From: JACTUA01 sp035506435
Lineage (GTDB): Archaea > Halobacteriota > Methanomicrobia > Methanomicrobiales > JACTUA01
NCBI GenBank assembly: GCA_035506435.1
Contig: DATJPK010000015.1
Span: 1-38,785, forward strand
Direction: 5' to 3'
DNA length: 38,785 nt
A model generated the notes under the pieces. The model worked only from the letters and a program-made list of their open reading frames with translations, was not told the origin of the DNA and did no database searches. Numbering within the stretch: the first letter of the stretch is position 1; each line of letters starts with the position of its first letter. The position numbers were made by a program, and so were the translations under genes. Below, in pieces: positions 31,374-38,785 of the stretch.

Positions 31374-32429
31374 ATGAAACGGGCCCTGATCACGGGGATC
31401 ACGGGGCAGGACGGGGCGTACCTCGCCCGGTTCCTGCTCGACAAGGGATACCGGGTGTTCGGCAGTTACCGGAGGCTCTCGACCCCCAACTTCTGGAGGC
31501 TCCAGTACCTGGACGTCTTCGACAGGGTGCACCTCATCCCCGCCGACCTCGTGGACGCCGGATCGATCATCGAGGCCCTGCGGACCTCGGAGCCGGACGA
31601 GGTGTACCACCTCGCCGCCCAGTCCTTCGTCGGGGCATCCTTCGAGGAGCCGATCGGGACCGGCGAGATGACCGGCCTCGGCGTGACCCGGATCCTCGAG
31701 GCGATCCGGCAGATCGACCCCGGGATCCGGTTTTACCAGGCCTCCACCTCGGAGCTCTACGGCGATAGCGGGAAGACCGAGCCCCTCACCGAGGAGAGCC
31801 CGTTCCGGCCCTCGAGCCCGTACGCCGCCGCGAAGCTCTACGGGTACTGGGTCACCCGCATCTACCGCGAGGGGTACAAGATCTTCGCCTGCAACGGGAT
31901 CCTGTTCAACCACGAGAGCCCGCTCAGGGGGCTCGAGTTCGTGACCCGCAAGATCTCGAACGCCGTGGCAAAGATCGAGCTCGGGCTCCAGAAGAAGATC
32001 CACATCGGGAACCTGGATGCAAAACGGGACTGGGGGTACGCCCCCGATTACGTCGAGTCGATGTGGCTCATGCTCCAGCAGGACGAGCCCGGGGACTACG
32101 TCGTTGCGACGAACGAGTCCCACTCGGTCGCGGAGTTCGCGGAGAAGGCATTCGCGGTCGCCGGGCTCGACTCGCAGGACTACGTGAAGGTGGACAAGCG
32201 GTTCCTGCGGCCCCTCGACGTCCGATTCCTCCAGGGCAACTATGCGAAGGCGAAGAGGCAGCTCGGCTGGAAGCCCCGGGTCGCATTCGACGAGCTCGTC
32301 ACCATGATGGTGAAGGAGGACATGGACCGCTGGCGCCGGTGGCAGGCAGGGGAGCGGTTCCCCTGGGACGCGGTGAACTACCCGGGCGAGGACCGGATCC
32401 TCTCCCGGTACCAGCGGATCGACCGGTGA
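31374..32429 (+). CDS. gmd: GDP-mannose 4,6-dehydratase
   Basis: A 351-residue short-chain dehydrogenase/reductase that makes GDP-4-keto-6-deoxymannose. GITGQDGAYLARFLLDKGYR (8-27) is the GMD-type NADP motif. STSELYG supplies the catalytic Ser/Thr and Glu, SPYAAAKLYGYW the Tyr-Lys pair (Y150, K154), and NGILFNHESPLRG and DWGYAPDYVE are diagnostic. The ATG at 31374 has AGGGGTGG upstream; a GTG four codons earlier is possible. The cupin gene follows 4 nt later and the aminotransferase after that. Confidence 0.95.
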   Translation: MKRALITGITGQDGAYLARFLLDKGYRVFGSYRRLSTPNFWRLQYLDVFDRVHLIPADLVDAGSIIEALRTSEPDEVYHLAAQSFVGASFEEPIGTGEMTGLGVTRILEAIRQIDPGIRFYQASTSELYGDSGKTEPLTEESPFRPSSPYAAAKLYGYWVTRIYREGYKIFACNGILFNHESPLRGLEFVTRKISNAVAKIELGLQKKIHIGNLDAKRDWGYAPDYVESMWLMLQQDEPGDYVVATNESHSVAEFAEKAFAVAGLDSQDYVKVDKRFLRPLDVRFLQGNYAKAKRQLGWKPRVAFDELVTMMVKEDMDRWRRWQAGERFPWDAVNYPGEDRILSRYQRIDR

Positions 32430-32433
32430 GGCC

Positions 32434-32832
32434 ATGGAGGAGATCCGCTCGGGGGACGGGAAGACCCTTGCCTGGGTCGTTCGGGCGGACTATTCACCCC
32501 CGGGGGTCCATTTCGTCGGAGGGCCGGAGCATCCCCTCCAGCTCGGCGTGAACACCTACCAGGCCGGCGAGGAGGTCAGGCCCCATATCCACCTCCCCCG
32601 CGAAACGGTTGTCCGGGAGGCCGAGGAGGTCGTCCACGTCGACCGGGGGCGGGTCTCGGTGGACCTTTACGATCCATCGGGGAAAAAGGTGAGGACCCTC
32701 GGGCTCGTATCGGGGGACACCATCTTCTTCGTCGGGGGAGGGCACGGCCTCCGGGCGATCGGGGACACGAGGATCATCGAGGTGAAGCAGGGCCCGTACC
32801 AGGGCCAGGCCCATGACAAGAAATACCTCTGA
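32434..32832 (+). CDS. Small cupin protein of the sugar-nucleotide locus
   Basis: A 132-residue single-domain cupin. EEVRPHIHLPRETVV holds the likely metal-binding His residues, and VVHVDRGRVSVDLYD, SGDTIFFVGGGHGLRA and EVKQGPYQGQAHDKKY complete the fold. The EVKQGPY end is one I associate with cupins in polysaccharide clusters, but the reaction is unknown. It could be a sugar isomerase/epimerase or a binding protein. It lies 4 nt after gmd and 34 nt before the aminotransferase, so it probably acts in the same pathway. Confidence 0.75.
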   Translation: MEEIRSGDGKTLAWVVRADYSPPGVHFVGGPEHPLQLGVNTYQAGEEVRPHIHLPRETVVREAEEVVHVDRGRVSVDLYDPSGKKVRTLGLVSGDTIFFVGGGHGLRAIGDTRIIEVKQGPYQGQAHDKKYL

Positions 32833-32866
32833 AGCATCAACGGGGAAAGGCAGGAAGGAGCGGGGG

Positions 32867-33982
32867 ATGATCCCGGTCTGCGTCCCCCTGCTCGGCGGAA
32901 AGGAGCTCGAGTACGTCACCGACTGCGTGAAGACCAACTGGATCTCCTCGAAGGGCCGGTACGTGGACGAGTTCGAGAAGGGGTTCGCCCGGTACTGCGG
33001 GGTATCGGAGGGGGTCGCGACCACGAACGGGACCGCGGCCCTCCACCTCGCCCTTGCCGCGCTCGGGGTGGGGAAGGGGGACGAGGTGATCATTCCCGCG
33101 TTCACCATGATGTCCACGGCATTCGCCGTACTCTACTGCGGGGCGACCCCGGTCCTCGTCGATGCCGAACCGGACACCTGGAACATGGACATGGCGGCCC
33201 TCGAGGCAAAGGTGACCGACCGCACGAAGGTCATCCTCCCCGTGCACATCTACGGCCACCCGTGCGACATGGACCCGGTCCTCGAGGTCGCGAGGGACAG
33301 GGGAATCCGGGTGGTCGAGGACGCCGCAGAAGCGCATGGTGCCCTGTACAGGGGGAAGAAGGCCGGCAGCCTCGGGGACTGCGGGTGCTTCTCCTTCTAT
33401 GCAAACAAGATCATTACCACCGGCGAGGGCGGCATGGTTGTCACGAGCGACCCCGGGCTCGCGGACCGGCTGCGGTCGCTGAAGGACCTCGCGTTCCGGA
33501 AGGACCGCCGGTTCCTCCACACCGACGTCGGGTTCAATTACCGGATGACGAACATAGCGGCCGCCATCGGCCTCGCCCAGCTCGACCGGATCGACGAGTT
33601 CGTCGAGATGAGGCGGGCCCACGCTGCCCTCTACACCCGCCTCCTCCGGGGGGTCCGCGGGATCCGGTTCCCCGTCGAACGCCAGTGGGCGAGGAATGTC
33701 TACTGGATGTACTCCATCCTGCTCACCGGCGAGTTCGGGATGAGCCGGGAGGCCCTCATGCGGGCGCTGGAACGGCGGGGGATCGAGACAAGGACCTTTT
33801 TTGCGCCGGTCCACGAGCAACCGGTCTGCCAGGGGCTGGGACTCTTTTCCGGGGAGCGGTACCCCGTCGCCGAGGACATCGGCCGGCGGGGCCTCTACCT
33901 CCCGTCGGGTTCCGGGCTCACGAACGGGGAGATCGGGGAGGTCTGCACCGCCATCCGCGAGATCCAGAAGGCCGGGGAATGA
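32867..33982 (+). CDS. DegT/DnrJ/EryC1 aminotransferase, GDP-perosamine-synthase-like
   Basis: A 371-residue PLP sugar aminotransferase. The N-terminus IPVCVPLLGGKELEYV and WISSKGRYVDEFEK, the TTNGTAALHLAL phosphate-binding region, VEDAAEAHGA and the internal-aldimine Lys in FSFYANKIITTGEGGM (K181) are clear. This last motif and the position beside gmd make GDP-perosamine synthase (C4 amination of GDP-4-keto-6-deoxymannose) the best guess; other 4-amino sugars remain possible. The ATG at 32867 has AAGGAG 6 nt upstream; an earlier in-frame ATG at 32813 overlaps the cupin gene and would add 18 unrelated residues. Confidence 0.88.
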   Translation: MIPVCVPLLGGKELEYVTDCVKTNWISSKGRYVDEFEKGFARYCGVSEGVATTNGTAALHLALAALGVGKGDEVIIPAFTMMSTAFAVLYCGATPVLVDAEPDTWNMDMAALEAKVTDRTKVILPVHIYGHPCDMDPVLEVARDRGIRVVEDAAEAHGALYRGKKAGSLGDCGCFSFYANKIITTGEGGMVVTSDPGLADRLRSLKDLAFRKDRRFLHTDVGFNYRMTNIAAAIGLAQLDRIDEFVEMRRAHAALYTRLLRGVRGIRFPVERQWARNVYWMYSILLTGEFGMSREALMRALERRGIETRTFFAPVHEQPVCQGLGLFSGERYPVAEDIGRRGLYLPSGSGLTNGEIGEVCTAIREIQKAGE

Positions 33983-34046
33983 GCCGGTTCCCGTGCCGGG
34001 GGCGAAAGGGATTCAAGGTCAGAGGACCGATGATGAGAGTGACATC

Positions 34047-34436
34047 ATGGACCTGAGCTGGGCAGTCGCCCTCATCCTCGTCACGGTGGCACTCGGTGCC
34101 TCGGGCGAGCTCCTCTTCAAGACCGGCGTCGGGCAGGTGCAGAACCTCGACTTCACGAGCATCCCCGGGGTCCTTTCCTCGGTCGTCGCCATCCTCTCGA
34201 ACCCCGTCATCCTCCTCGGGTTCATCTGCTACGGGGTCGGGGCCGTCTGCTGGATCTTCGTCCTCTCCCGGCTTGACCTGAGCTACGCCTACCCGATGTA
34301 CGCCCTCATGTATGCCATCATCCCCATCGCGGCCCTCGTGTTCCTGAAGGAGCATATCCCTGCAGGACGGTGGGTCGGCATCCTCCTCATCGTCGCCGGC
34401 GTCATCGTGGTCTTCCGGGTCGGGAACGGTGCGTAG
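34047..34436 (+). CDS. Small EamA/SMR-type transporter, ArnE-like
   Basis: A 129-residue protein with four membrane helices. ASGELLFKTGV after helix 1, the paired helices around PVILLGFICYGVGAVCWIFV and the end segment FLKEHIPAGRWVGILLIVAG fit the small multidrug resistance / ArnE-ArnF family. ArnE/ArnF flip a lipid-linked 4-amino-arabinose in bacteria. Between an amino-sugar synthase and a GT2 gene (3-nt gap), a lipid-linked amino-sugar flippase is a reasonable inference. Only one subunit is present; family members often act as dimers. Confidence 0.8.
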   Translation: MDLSWAVALILVTVALGASGELLFKTGVGQVQNLDFTSIPGVLSSVVAILSNPVILLGFICYGVGAVCWIFVLSRLDLSYAYPMYALMYAIIPIAALVFLKEHIPAGRWVGILLIVAGVIVVFRVGNGA

Positions 34437-34439
34437 GCG

Positions 34440-35210
34440 ATGGCAGGGGAGACCGCCGGGACCGGGCAGCGGCAGCAGGGCGCAGCCACAGCGTCGTGGG
34501 AGACCGGCGGCCGGCTCGTCTCGGTGATCCTCGCGACCTACAACGAGCGGGAGAGCATCGGGGAGATGGTCCGGAGGATACACGAGCACATCAGCCCCGT
34601 GGAGATCATCGTGGTGGACGACGACTCCCCCGACCGGACCTGGGAGGTCGCCGGGGCGCTCGGCGATCCGTCGGTGAGGGTCGTACGGCGGATCGGGGTG
34701 AAGGGGCTTGCCTCCGCCCTCCTCCGGGGTATTCTCGAATCGAAGGGGGAGATCGTCTGCTGGTGGGATGCCGACATGCCCATGTGCCCGGAGACAGCAC
34801 CCGGGATGATCCGGCTCCTCGGGGAATGCGACATCGTCATCGGCTCCCGGTACGCCCCCGGAGGGGCGGACCTCCGCGGGCCTGCACGGGTCTGGACGAG
34901 CAGGGCCCTGAACGGGCTCGCCCGGGCGGTCCTCGGCCACGGGATCCGGGACTATGACAGCGGCTTCATCGTGCTCCGGCGGAGCGTCCTGGACCGGGTC
35001 CTCCCGGTCCCGACGGGCTTCGGGGAGTACTTCATCGAGTTCATGTACACGGCGGCGAAGAGGGGCCTTGTCATCCGCGAGTTCCCGTATTCGCTCACGG
35101 AGAGGACCGAGGGGGCTTCCAAGGGTTCGCCCCACCTCCCCGGCTTTCTCGGGATTGGGTTCAGGTACGGGGTCCGGATCTTCGTTGCACGGTTCCGGGC
35201 CGGCGGATGA
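34440..35210 (+). CDS. DPM1-like GT2 glycosyltransferase
   Basis: A 256-residue soluble GT2 enzyme. After about 25 variable residues the GT-A fold begins: SVILATYNERESIGEMV, IIVVDDDSPDRTWEV (D60-D62), CWWDADMPMCPE (D110, D112), IVIGSRYAPGG and DYDSGFIVLRR. This is the polyprenyl-phosphate sugar synthase type, without the C-terminal membrane part. Placed behind the ArnE-like gene it may load the amino sugar onto a lipid carrier, as ArnC does. Its stop is followed by the methyltransferase gene. Confidence 0.88.
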   Translation: MAGETAGTGQRQQGAATASWETGGRLVSVILATYNERESIGEMVRRIHEHISPVEIIVVDDDSPDRTWEVAGALGDPSVRVVRRIGVKGLASALLRGILESKGEIVCWWDADMPMCPETAPGMIRLLGECDIVIGSRYAPGGADLRGPARVWTSRALNGLARAVLGHGIRDYDSGFIVLRRSVLDRVLPVPTGFGEYFIEFMYTAAKRGLVIREFPYSLTERTEGASKGSPHLPGFLGIGFRYGVRIFVARFRAGG

Positions 35211-35233
35211 GGCAGGAGGAGGGAGAGGTTCCG

Positions 35234-36025
35234 ATGGAAAAGAAGGGGGATCCCATGAAGGCCGGCGTCTTTGAAAGGACGTACGCGGGGGCATACGACA
35301 CCATCTACCGGGAGAAGGACTACGACGCCGAGGTGGCGCTGATTGAGCGCATCTTCCTCGAGCACGGGGACAGGCCGGTCCGCTCGGTCCTCGACCTCGG
35401 CTGCGGGACGGGCGGGCACGCGAGGAGGCTCGCGGAGAAAGGGTTCGACGTGGCAGGGGTGGACGTCTCCCCCCACATGCTCGCCGAGGCAAAAGCAAAA
35501 GCCGTTCCCGGAAAAGGAAAGGTCTCCTATTACCTCGCCGATATCAGGGACGTCAGGCTCGACCGGGCCTTCGACGCGGCCATCATGATGTTCGCCGTGC
35601 TCGGGTACCAGCGGGAGAACCAGGACGTGCACCGGGCCCTCTCGTCCGCACGGAGGCACCTCCTGCCCGGCGGGCTCTTCATCGCCGACGTCTGGTACGG
35701 CCCCGCGGTCCTCTCGGAGAGGCCGTCGGAGCGGATCCGGGTCATCCCATCGCCGAAGGGTAAAGTCATCCGATCGTCGTCCGGGGAGCTCGAGACTTCC
35801 CGGCACCTCTGCCACGTCCACTTCCACCTCTGGTCCCTCGAGGGGGACTGCCTCGCCGCCGAGACCGAGGAGGACCATGCAATGAGGTACTTCTTCCCGA
35901 AGGAGATCCCGCTCTTCCTCGAGGCGGCCGGGTTCACTCTCGTGAGGCTCGGGGCCTTCCCGGACTATGCGAGGGACCCCGATGAGTCGACCTGGAACGC
36001 CCTGGTCGTCGCCCGGGCGACCTGA
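35234..36025 (+). CDS. Class I SAM methyltransferase, sugar N-methyltransferase-like
   Basis: A 263-residue methyltransferase. SAM motif I is VLDLGCGTGGHARRLAEKG (52-70), with AGVDVSPHMLAEAKAKA and LPGGLFIADVWYGP later. The early ERTYAGAYDTIYREKDYDAE and MFAVLGYQ segments resemble the TylM1/DesVI group that dimethylates the amino group of nucleotide amino sugars. In this locus it may N-methylate the 4-amino sugar; this is inference. The ATG at 35234 is chosen for the GGAGGAGGGAGAGG site just before it; an ATG at 35207 overlapping the GT2 stop is also possible. Confidence 0.82.
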   Translation: MEKKGDPMKAGVFERTYAGAYDTIYREKDYDAEVALIERIFLEHGDRPVRSVLDLGCGTGGHARRLAEKGFDVAGVDVSPHMLAEAKAKAVPGKGKVSYYLADIRDVRLDRAFDAAIMMFAVLGYQRENQDVHRALSSARRHLLPGGLFIADVWYGPAVLSERPSERIRVIPSPKGKVIRSSSGELETSRHLCHVHFHLWSLEGDCLAAETEEDHAMRYFFPKEIPLFLEAAGFTLVRLGAFPDYARDPDESTWNALVVARAT

Positions 36026-36052
36026 CCGGCCGGGGGCGGATCAGGACGACAA

Positions 36053-36060
36053 CCATATAA
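36053..36060 (+). promoter_or_regulatory. TATA box for the GT87-type gene
   Basis: CCATATAA is centred about 29 nt before the ATG at 36086, so the transcript should start within a few bases of the start codon. The last glycan gene therefore seems to have its own promoter. Confidence 0.55.
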
Positions 36061-36085
36061 CCCGTAAGACTAAAGCTCTCCTGAA

Positions 36086-37447
36086 ATGCCGAAAAAGGTG
36101 CGACCGGCCCAGCCCGGGAAGGAAGAGCCCGGGACCAGGTTCTTTGGATTCGTGATCAGGGGAACGGACCAGTTCACCCTCAGGAAGCACGTCCTGATAC
36201 TAGCCGCCCTTTCGCTCGTGATGAAGTGGGTGACCGTGTTCATCACGCAGGACGTCTTCCTCTCCTTCGTTGACCTCTTCGACATCACGTACTACCTGAA
36301 GTTCGCCCTCCGGATCTTCGGCGGCCAGGTGCCGTACGCCGGATTCTCTCTCGACTACCCGCAGGGCGCCCTCGTCACCATCCTCCTCCCCCTCCTGCTT
36401 GTCATCCTCTCCGGCGGGCTCCCGGCCCTTGCCGGTGGGAACCCGATGGGCTACGTCCTGTTTCACCAGGCCATCATGGTGCTCCTCGACCTCGGGACGA
36501 CCATCCTCGTGTACCTCATCGGGCTCCGCCTCTTCGACGAGAAAAGGGCGTTTCGCGCCGGCATCCTTTACGCGACCGCCTTCTCTGCGGCCTATTTCGT
36601 ACTCACCAAGTACGACTCCTACCCCACCTTCTTCCTCATGCTCTCGATCGCCCTCTTCATCTACGGCCGGGAGACCGGGGCATACCTCGCCGGGGCCTGG
36701 GGGTTCCTTACCAAGTGGTTCCCGGTCCTCGCCCTCCCCTACTTCCTCATCCTCGACCTGAAAAGCGGGGTCGAGAAGAAGGTGATCGAGCGGAACCTCG
36801 GGCTCTCGGTCCTCCTCGTCCTCGTCGTCACCGTCCCCTTCTTTATCCTCTCACCCTCGGGCTTCATCACCACCTATACCATCAACACCGGGTTCAACAC
36901 CCTCACCCACGGGTTCATCTTCTACCTTGACTTCATCGCAAAGACCCTGACCGGCGTCGCGATATTCTCCACCATCTCCCTTGCCCTCGCCGTCCTTGCC
37001 GAGCTCGGCCTCCTGTACGTTTTTTACCGGCGGCCGTCGACGACCCCCCTCGCGCTCTGTGCCTTCATCCTGTTCGCGGTCTTTGCCTTCATCCTCACGA
37101 ACAAGATCGCGAGCCCCCAGTACCTCCAGTGGGTGGCCCCCCTCCTCGCCATCTTCCTCGCCGGGTCGGCTGTGGAGGCCGTCCTGTTCTATGCCGCCCA
37201 GTTCTGGTGGTTCCTCGAGTTCCCGGTCCTCTACAACGTGATCTACAATAACATCGCCGGGTACGGGCCGGCAGGGGCCGGCTTCCCCACGGTCACCTTC
37301 CTCTTCTTTACCGTGAAGTTCGCCCTGATCTTCACCCTCATCTGGATGGTGGCACGGAAGCTCGCTGCAGCCCCGCTCGGACAGGCCCTGAAGCCGGCCC
37401 AGCCCGCGAAGGCCGGGAAGCTCCAGAAGGCCGAAAAACCGGCCTGA
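36086..37447 (+). CDS. GT87-type polytopic membrane glycosyltransferase
   Basis: A 453-residue membrane protein with about ten helices, resembling the GT87/DUF2029 mannosyltransferases. A basic N-terminus precedes helix 1 (LRKHVLILAALSLVMKW). The first outside loop carries a D-rich segment (FVDLFDITYYLKFALRIFGG, then VPYAGFSLDYPQG), typical for GT-C enzymes where an Asp is catalytic. LTKWFPVLALPYF and ASPQYLQWVAPL are also family-like. A Pro/Ala/Lys-rich tail (LKPAQPAKAGKLQKAEKP) ends the protein. It probably adds a sugar from a lipid-phosphate donor outside the membrane. Confidence 0.8.
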   Translation: MPKKVRPAQPGKEEPGTRFFGFVIRGTDQFTLRKHVLILAALSLVMKWVTVFITQDVFLSFVDLFDITYYLKFALRIFGGQVPYAGFSLDYPQGALVTILLPLLLVILSGGLPALAGGNPMGYVLFHQAIMVLLDLGTTILVYLIGLRLFDEKRAFRAGILYATAFSAAYFVLTKYDSYPTFFLMLSIALFIYGRETGAYLAGAWGFLTKWFPVLALPYFLILDLKSGVEKKVIERNLGLSVLLVLVVTVPFFILSPSGFITTYTINTGFNTLTHGFIFYLDFIAKTLTGVAIFSTISLALAVLAELGLLYVFYRRPSTTPLALCAFILFAVFAFILTNKIASPQYLQWVAPLLAIFLAGSAVEAVLFYAAQFWWFLEFPVLYNVIYNNIAGYGPAGAGFPTVTFLFFTVKFALIFTLIWMVARKLAAAPLGQALKPAQPAKAGKLQKAEKPA

Positions 37448-37465
37448 GGGAGGGGTCACTCCCTC
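37446..37465. terminator. Hairpin across the two convergent stop codons
   Basis: GAGGGAG-GGGTCA-CTCCCTC is a perfect 7-bp stem with a 6-nt loop. It starts within the stop of the GT87 gene (37445-37447) and carries the manC stop (37456-37458) in its loop. No T-tract follows on either strand, so it may act as a 3'-end barrier rather than a classical terminator. Confidence 0.5.
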
Positions 37466-38785
37466 CCGTACTCGTCGTCGAACCTGACGATGTCGTCCTC
37501 TCCGAGGTAATCCCCGCTCTGGACCTCGATCACTTCGAGCGGAGTCTCCCCCGGGTTCCCCAGCCGGTGCCTGACCCCGGCCCGGACAAAGGTGCTCTCG
37601 TTCGGGTCGAGGGTGAAGCTCCTCTCCCCGAGCTGGATCTCAGCTTTGCCCGCTACCACGATCCAATGCTCGCTTCGGTGGTGATGGAGCTGGAGCGACA
37701 GCCGTTTTCCGGGGCTCACGCTTACCCGTTTGATCTTGTATCCCCGCGACTCCTCGAGGACGGTGTACGACCCCCAGGGCCGGTGGACCTGCAGGTGGAA
37801 CTGGGTGATCGGGTCGTGTCGCCTGTCGTAGCGCTCGACGAGCTCCCTGACCCGGCCCGTCCCGGCCCGATCGCAGACGAGGAGGGCGTCGGGGGTGTCC
37901 ACGACGACCAGGTTGTCCACCCCGATGACCCCCACGTGCTTCCCGCCCGCATGGATGTAGTTCCCGCTGGCATCGATGAACTCGGCCTTCCCGGCATTCA
38001 TGGCAGCGTCGTGGGGCTCGTGCTCGTAGAGGGCGCCGAAGTCCCCGAGATCGTCCCAGTCCGCCTTCAGGGGGACCACCGCGACCCGTTCCGACTTCTC
38101 GAGGAGCCCGTAGTCCATGGAGATCGACGGGATGCTCCGGTAATCCGGGTCGCCCGCCCCGGCGAATGCCCGGGCGAGCCCGGGCTGGTGCCGCTCCAGT
38201 TCGGAGAAGAAACAGGTCCCGGAAAGAAGGAAGATGCCGCTGTTCCAGAGGCAGCCCTCGGAGATCAGCTTCGCGGCCGTCGCCTCGTCCGGCTTCTCCC
38301 TGAACTCGGCGACCCGGTACCCCGCGCCGAGGGCCTTTCCCGGGCGGATATAGCCATACCCGGTGTGGGGCTTTGTCGGCTTCACGCCGAAGGTGATCAG
38401 GTGGTCGCGGGCGAGCCCCGACGCGGCGCGTATCTCGCCGGCCACCCCGTCGCCCAGCAGGTGGTCGCTCGGGAAGACGGCCGCGACAAAGTCCCTGCCC
38501 TCGTCCCTGAACCGGGCCATTGCCCACGCGATGGCCGGGAGGGTATTCCTTCCCTCCGGCTCGAGAAGGATCCAGTCGCCCGGGACGGCGCAGCCGATCT
38601 CGTCGAGCTGGTTCATCGCGAGGTAGCGATGGTCGGCGTTCGTCACCACGGCGATCCCTTCATCCCCCGAGAGGAGCCTCGCCCGCTCGCAGGTCTTCTG
38701 GAACAGGGAGCGGGAATCGAGCATGAGGAACTGCTTCGGGTAGTAGTGCCTCGAGAGCGGCCAGAGGCGCGTCCCGATGCCACCG
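37456..38785 (-). CDS. manC: Mannose-1-phosphate guanylyltransferase / mannose-6-phosphate isomerase (5' end outside the window)
   Basis: A bifunctional type II PMI-GMP. The window edge cuts its N-terminus: the open frame runs to the last base and encodes GGIGTRLWPLSRHYYPKQF, the start of the nucleotidyltransferase domain, so the Met encoded at 38724 is internal. About 443 residues are visible. The GTP-mannose part includes VTNADHRYLA, FPSDHLLGD, TGYGYIRPG and a WNSGIFLLSG segment. The C-terminal cupin (isomerase) has RPWGSYTVLEES, LQLHHHRSEHWIVV and an end near DDIVRFDDEYGR. It supplies GDP-mannose for gmd and for mannosylation. It converges with the GT87 gene. Confidence 0.94.
   Translation of the reverse strand, partial: GGIGTRLWPLSRHYYPKQFLMLDSRSLFQKTCERARLLSGDEGIAVVTNADHRYLAMNQLDEIGCAVPGDWILLEPEGRNTLPAIAWAMARFRDEGRDFVAAVFPSDHLLGDGVAGEIRAASGLARDHLITFGVKPTKPHTGYGYIRPGKALGAGYRVAEFREKPDEATAAKLISEGCLWNSGIFLLSGTCFFSELERHQPGLARAFAGAGDPDYRSIPSISMDYGLLEKSERVAVVPLKADWDDLGDFGALYEHEPHDAAMNAGKAEFIDASGNYIHAGGKHVGVIGVDNLVVVDTPDALLVCDRAGTGRVRELVERYDRRHDPITQFHLQVHRPWGSYTVLEESRGYKIKRVSVSPGKRLSLQLHHHRSEHWIVVAGKAEIQLGERSFTLDPNESTFVRAGVRHRLGNPGETPLEVIEVQSGDYLGEDDIVRFDDEYGRE

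Noticed and set aside
33918..35498. A 526-codon open frame antisense to the ArnE-like and GT2 genes
   Set aside because: Arg/Pro-rich product with no motif; the plus-strand genes are clear.
38724..38724. ATG at 38724 (minus strand) as the true start of manC
   Set aside because: The frame stays open to the window edge and encodes the conserved GTRLWPLSR and PKQF motif upstream of this Met.

Overview
The window looks like chromosomal DNA of a methanogenic archaeon, most likely order Methanomicrobiales. The evidence is three coenzyme F420 genes (cofE-type ligase, cofC, cofG), archaeal PCNA next to the primase large subunit, Alba, ribosomal protein S17e, archaeal RlmE and MoaA, archaeal TATA boxes with short or absent leaders, and high G+C. 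The order-level placement is inference. I see no tRNA, rRNA, CRISPR array, insertion sequence or phage gene.

Layout. (1) 69-4500: a coiled-coil protein, then a tightly overlapping operon glyA-folD-folP-cofE (one-carbon/folate enzymes plus an F420 ligase-family gene). cofC runs against it and overlaps the end of cofE. (2) 5125-9141: a lipoprotein, then cofG-purC-purS-purQ and a ferredoxin-thioredoxin-reductase-type protein, all overlapping or touching. (3) 9152-15650: a polyphosphate module. ppk1, a CHAD/degenerate-phosphoesterase fusion and a Ppx/GppA-HD protein share one strand; a SixA-type phosphohistidine phosphatase diverges from ppk1 across a promoter region with a perfect palindrome. 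(4) 15663-20367: a minus-strand lysine/diaminopimelate group, dapA-dapB-ferredoxin-asd-alba-M20 amidohydrolase. (5) 20583-24434: pirin, S17e, a membrane PH-domain protein, an exported basic protein, a stand-alone ThiN-like domain and a small membrane protein. (6) 24415-28443: priL and pcn diverging from rlmE-moaA, then an unrecognised 168-residue protein. (7) 28543-38785: a surface-glycan locus. It holds GT39-type and GT87-type membrane glycosyltransferases, two DPM1-type GT2 enzymes (one fused to GtrA), GDP-mannose 4,6-dehydratase, a perosamine-synthase-like aminotransferase, an ArnE-like small transporter, a cupin, a sugar N-methyltransferase-like protein and, at the right edge, a truncated manC.

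How the parts work together. ManC, GMD and the DegT aminotransferase form a plausible route from mannose-1-phosphate through GDP-mannose and GDP-4-keto-6-deoxymannose to a GDP-4-amino sugar. GT2 enzymes could load it on a lipid, the ArnE-like protein could flip it and the GT39/GT87 proteins could transfer it outside the cell, resembling the bacterial Arn system. The polyphosphate module pairs a histidine-phosphorylated kinase (PPK1) with a phosphohistidine phosphatase (SixA), a polyphosphate-binding CHAD domain and an exopolyphosphatase-family enzyme.

The most unusual non-coding signal is a family of short hairpins (6-bp stem, 4-nt loop) with GCGAC-containing linkers. They repeat about every 28-31 nt in tandem at 607-780 and 6007-6092, with a single copy at 28448-28483. 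Stem sequences differ between copies while pairing is kept.
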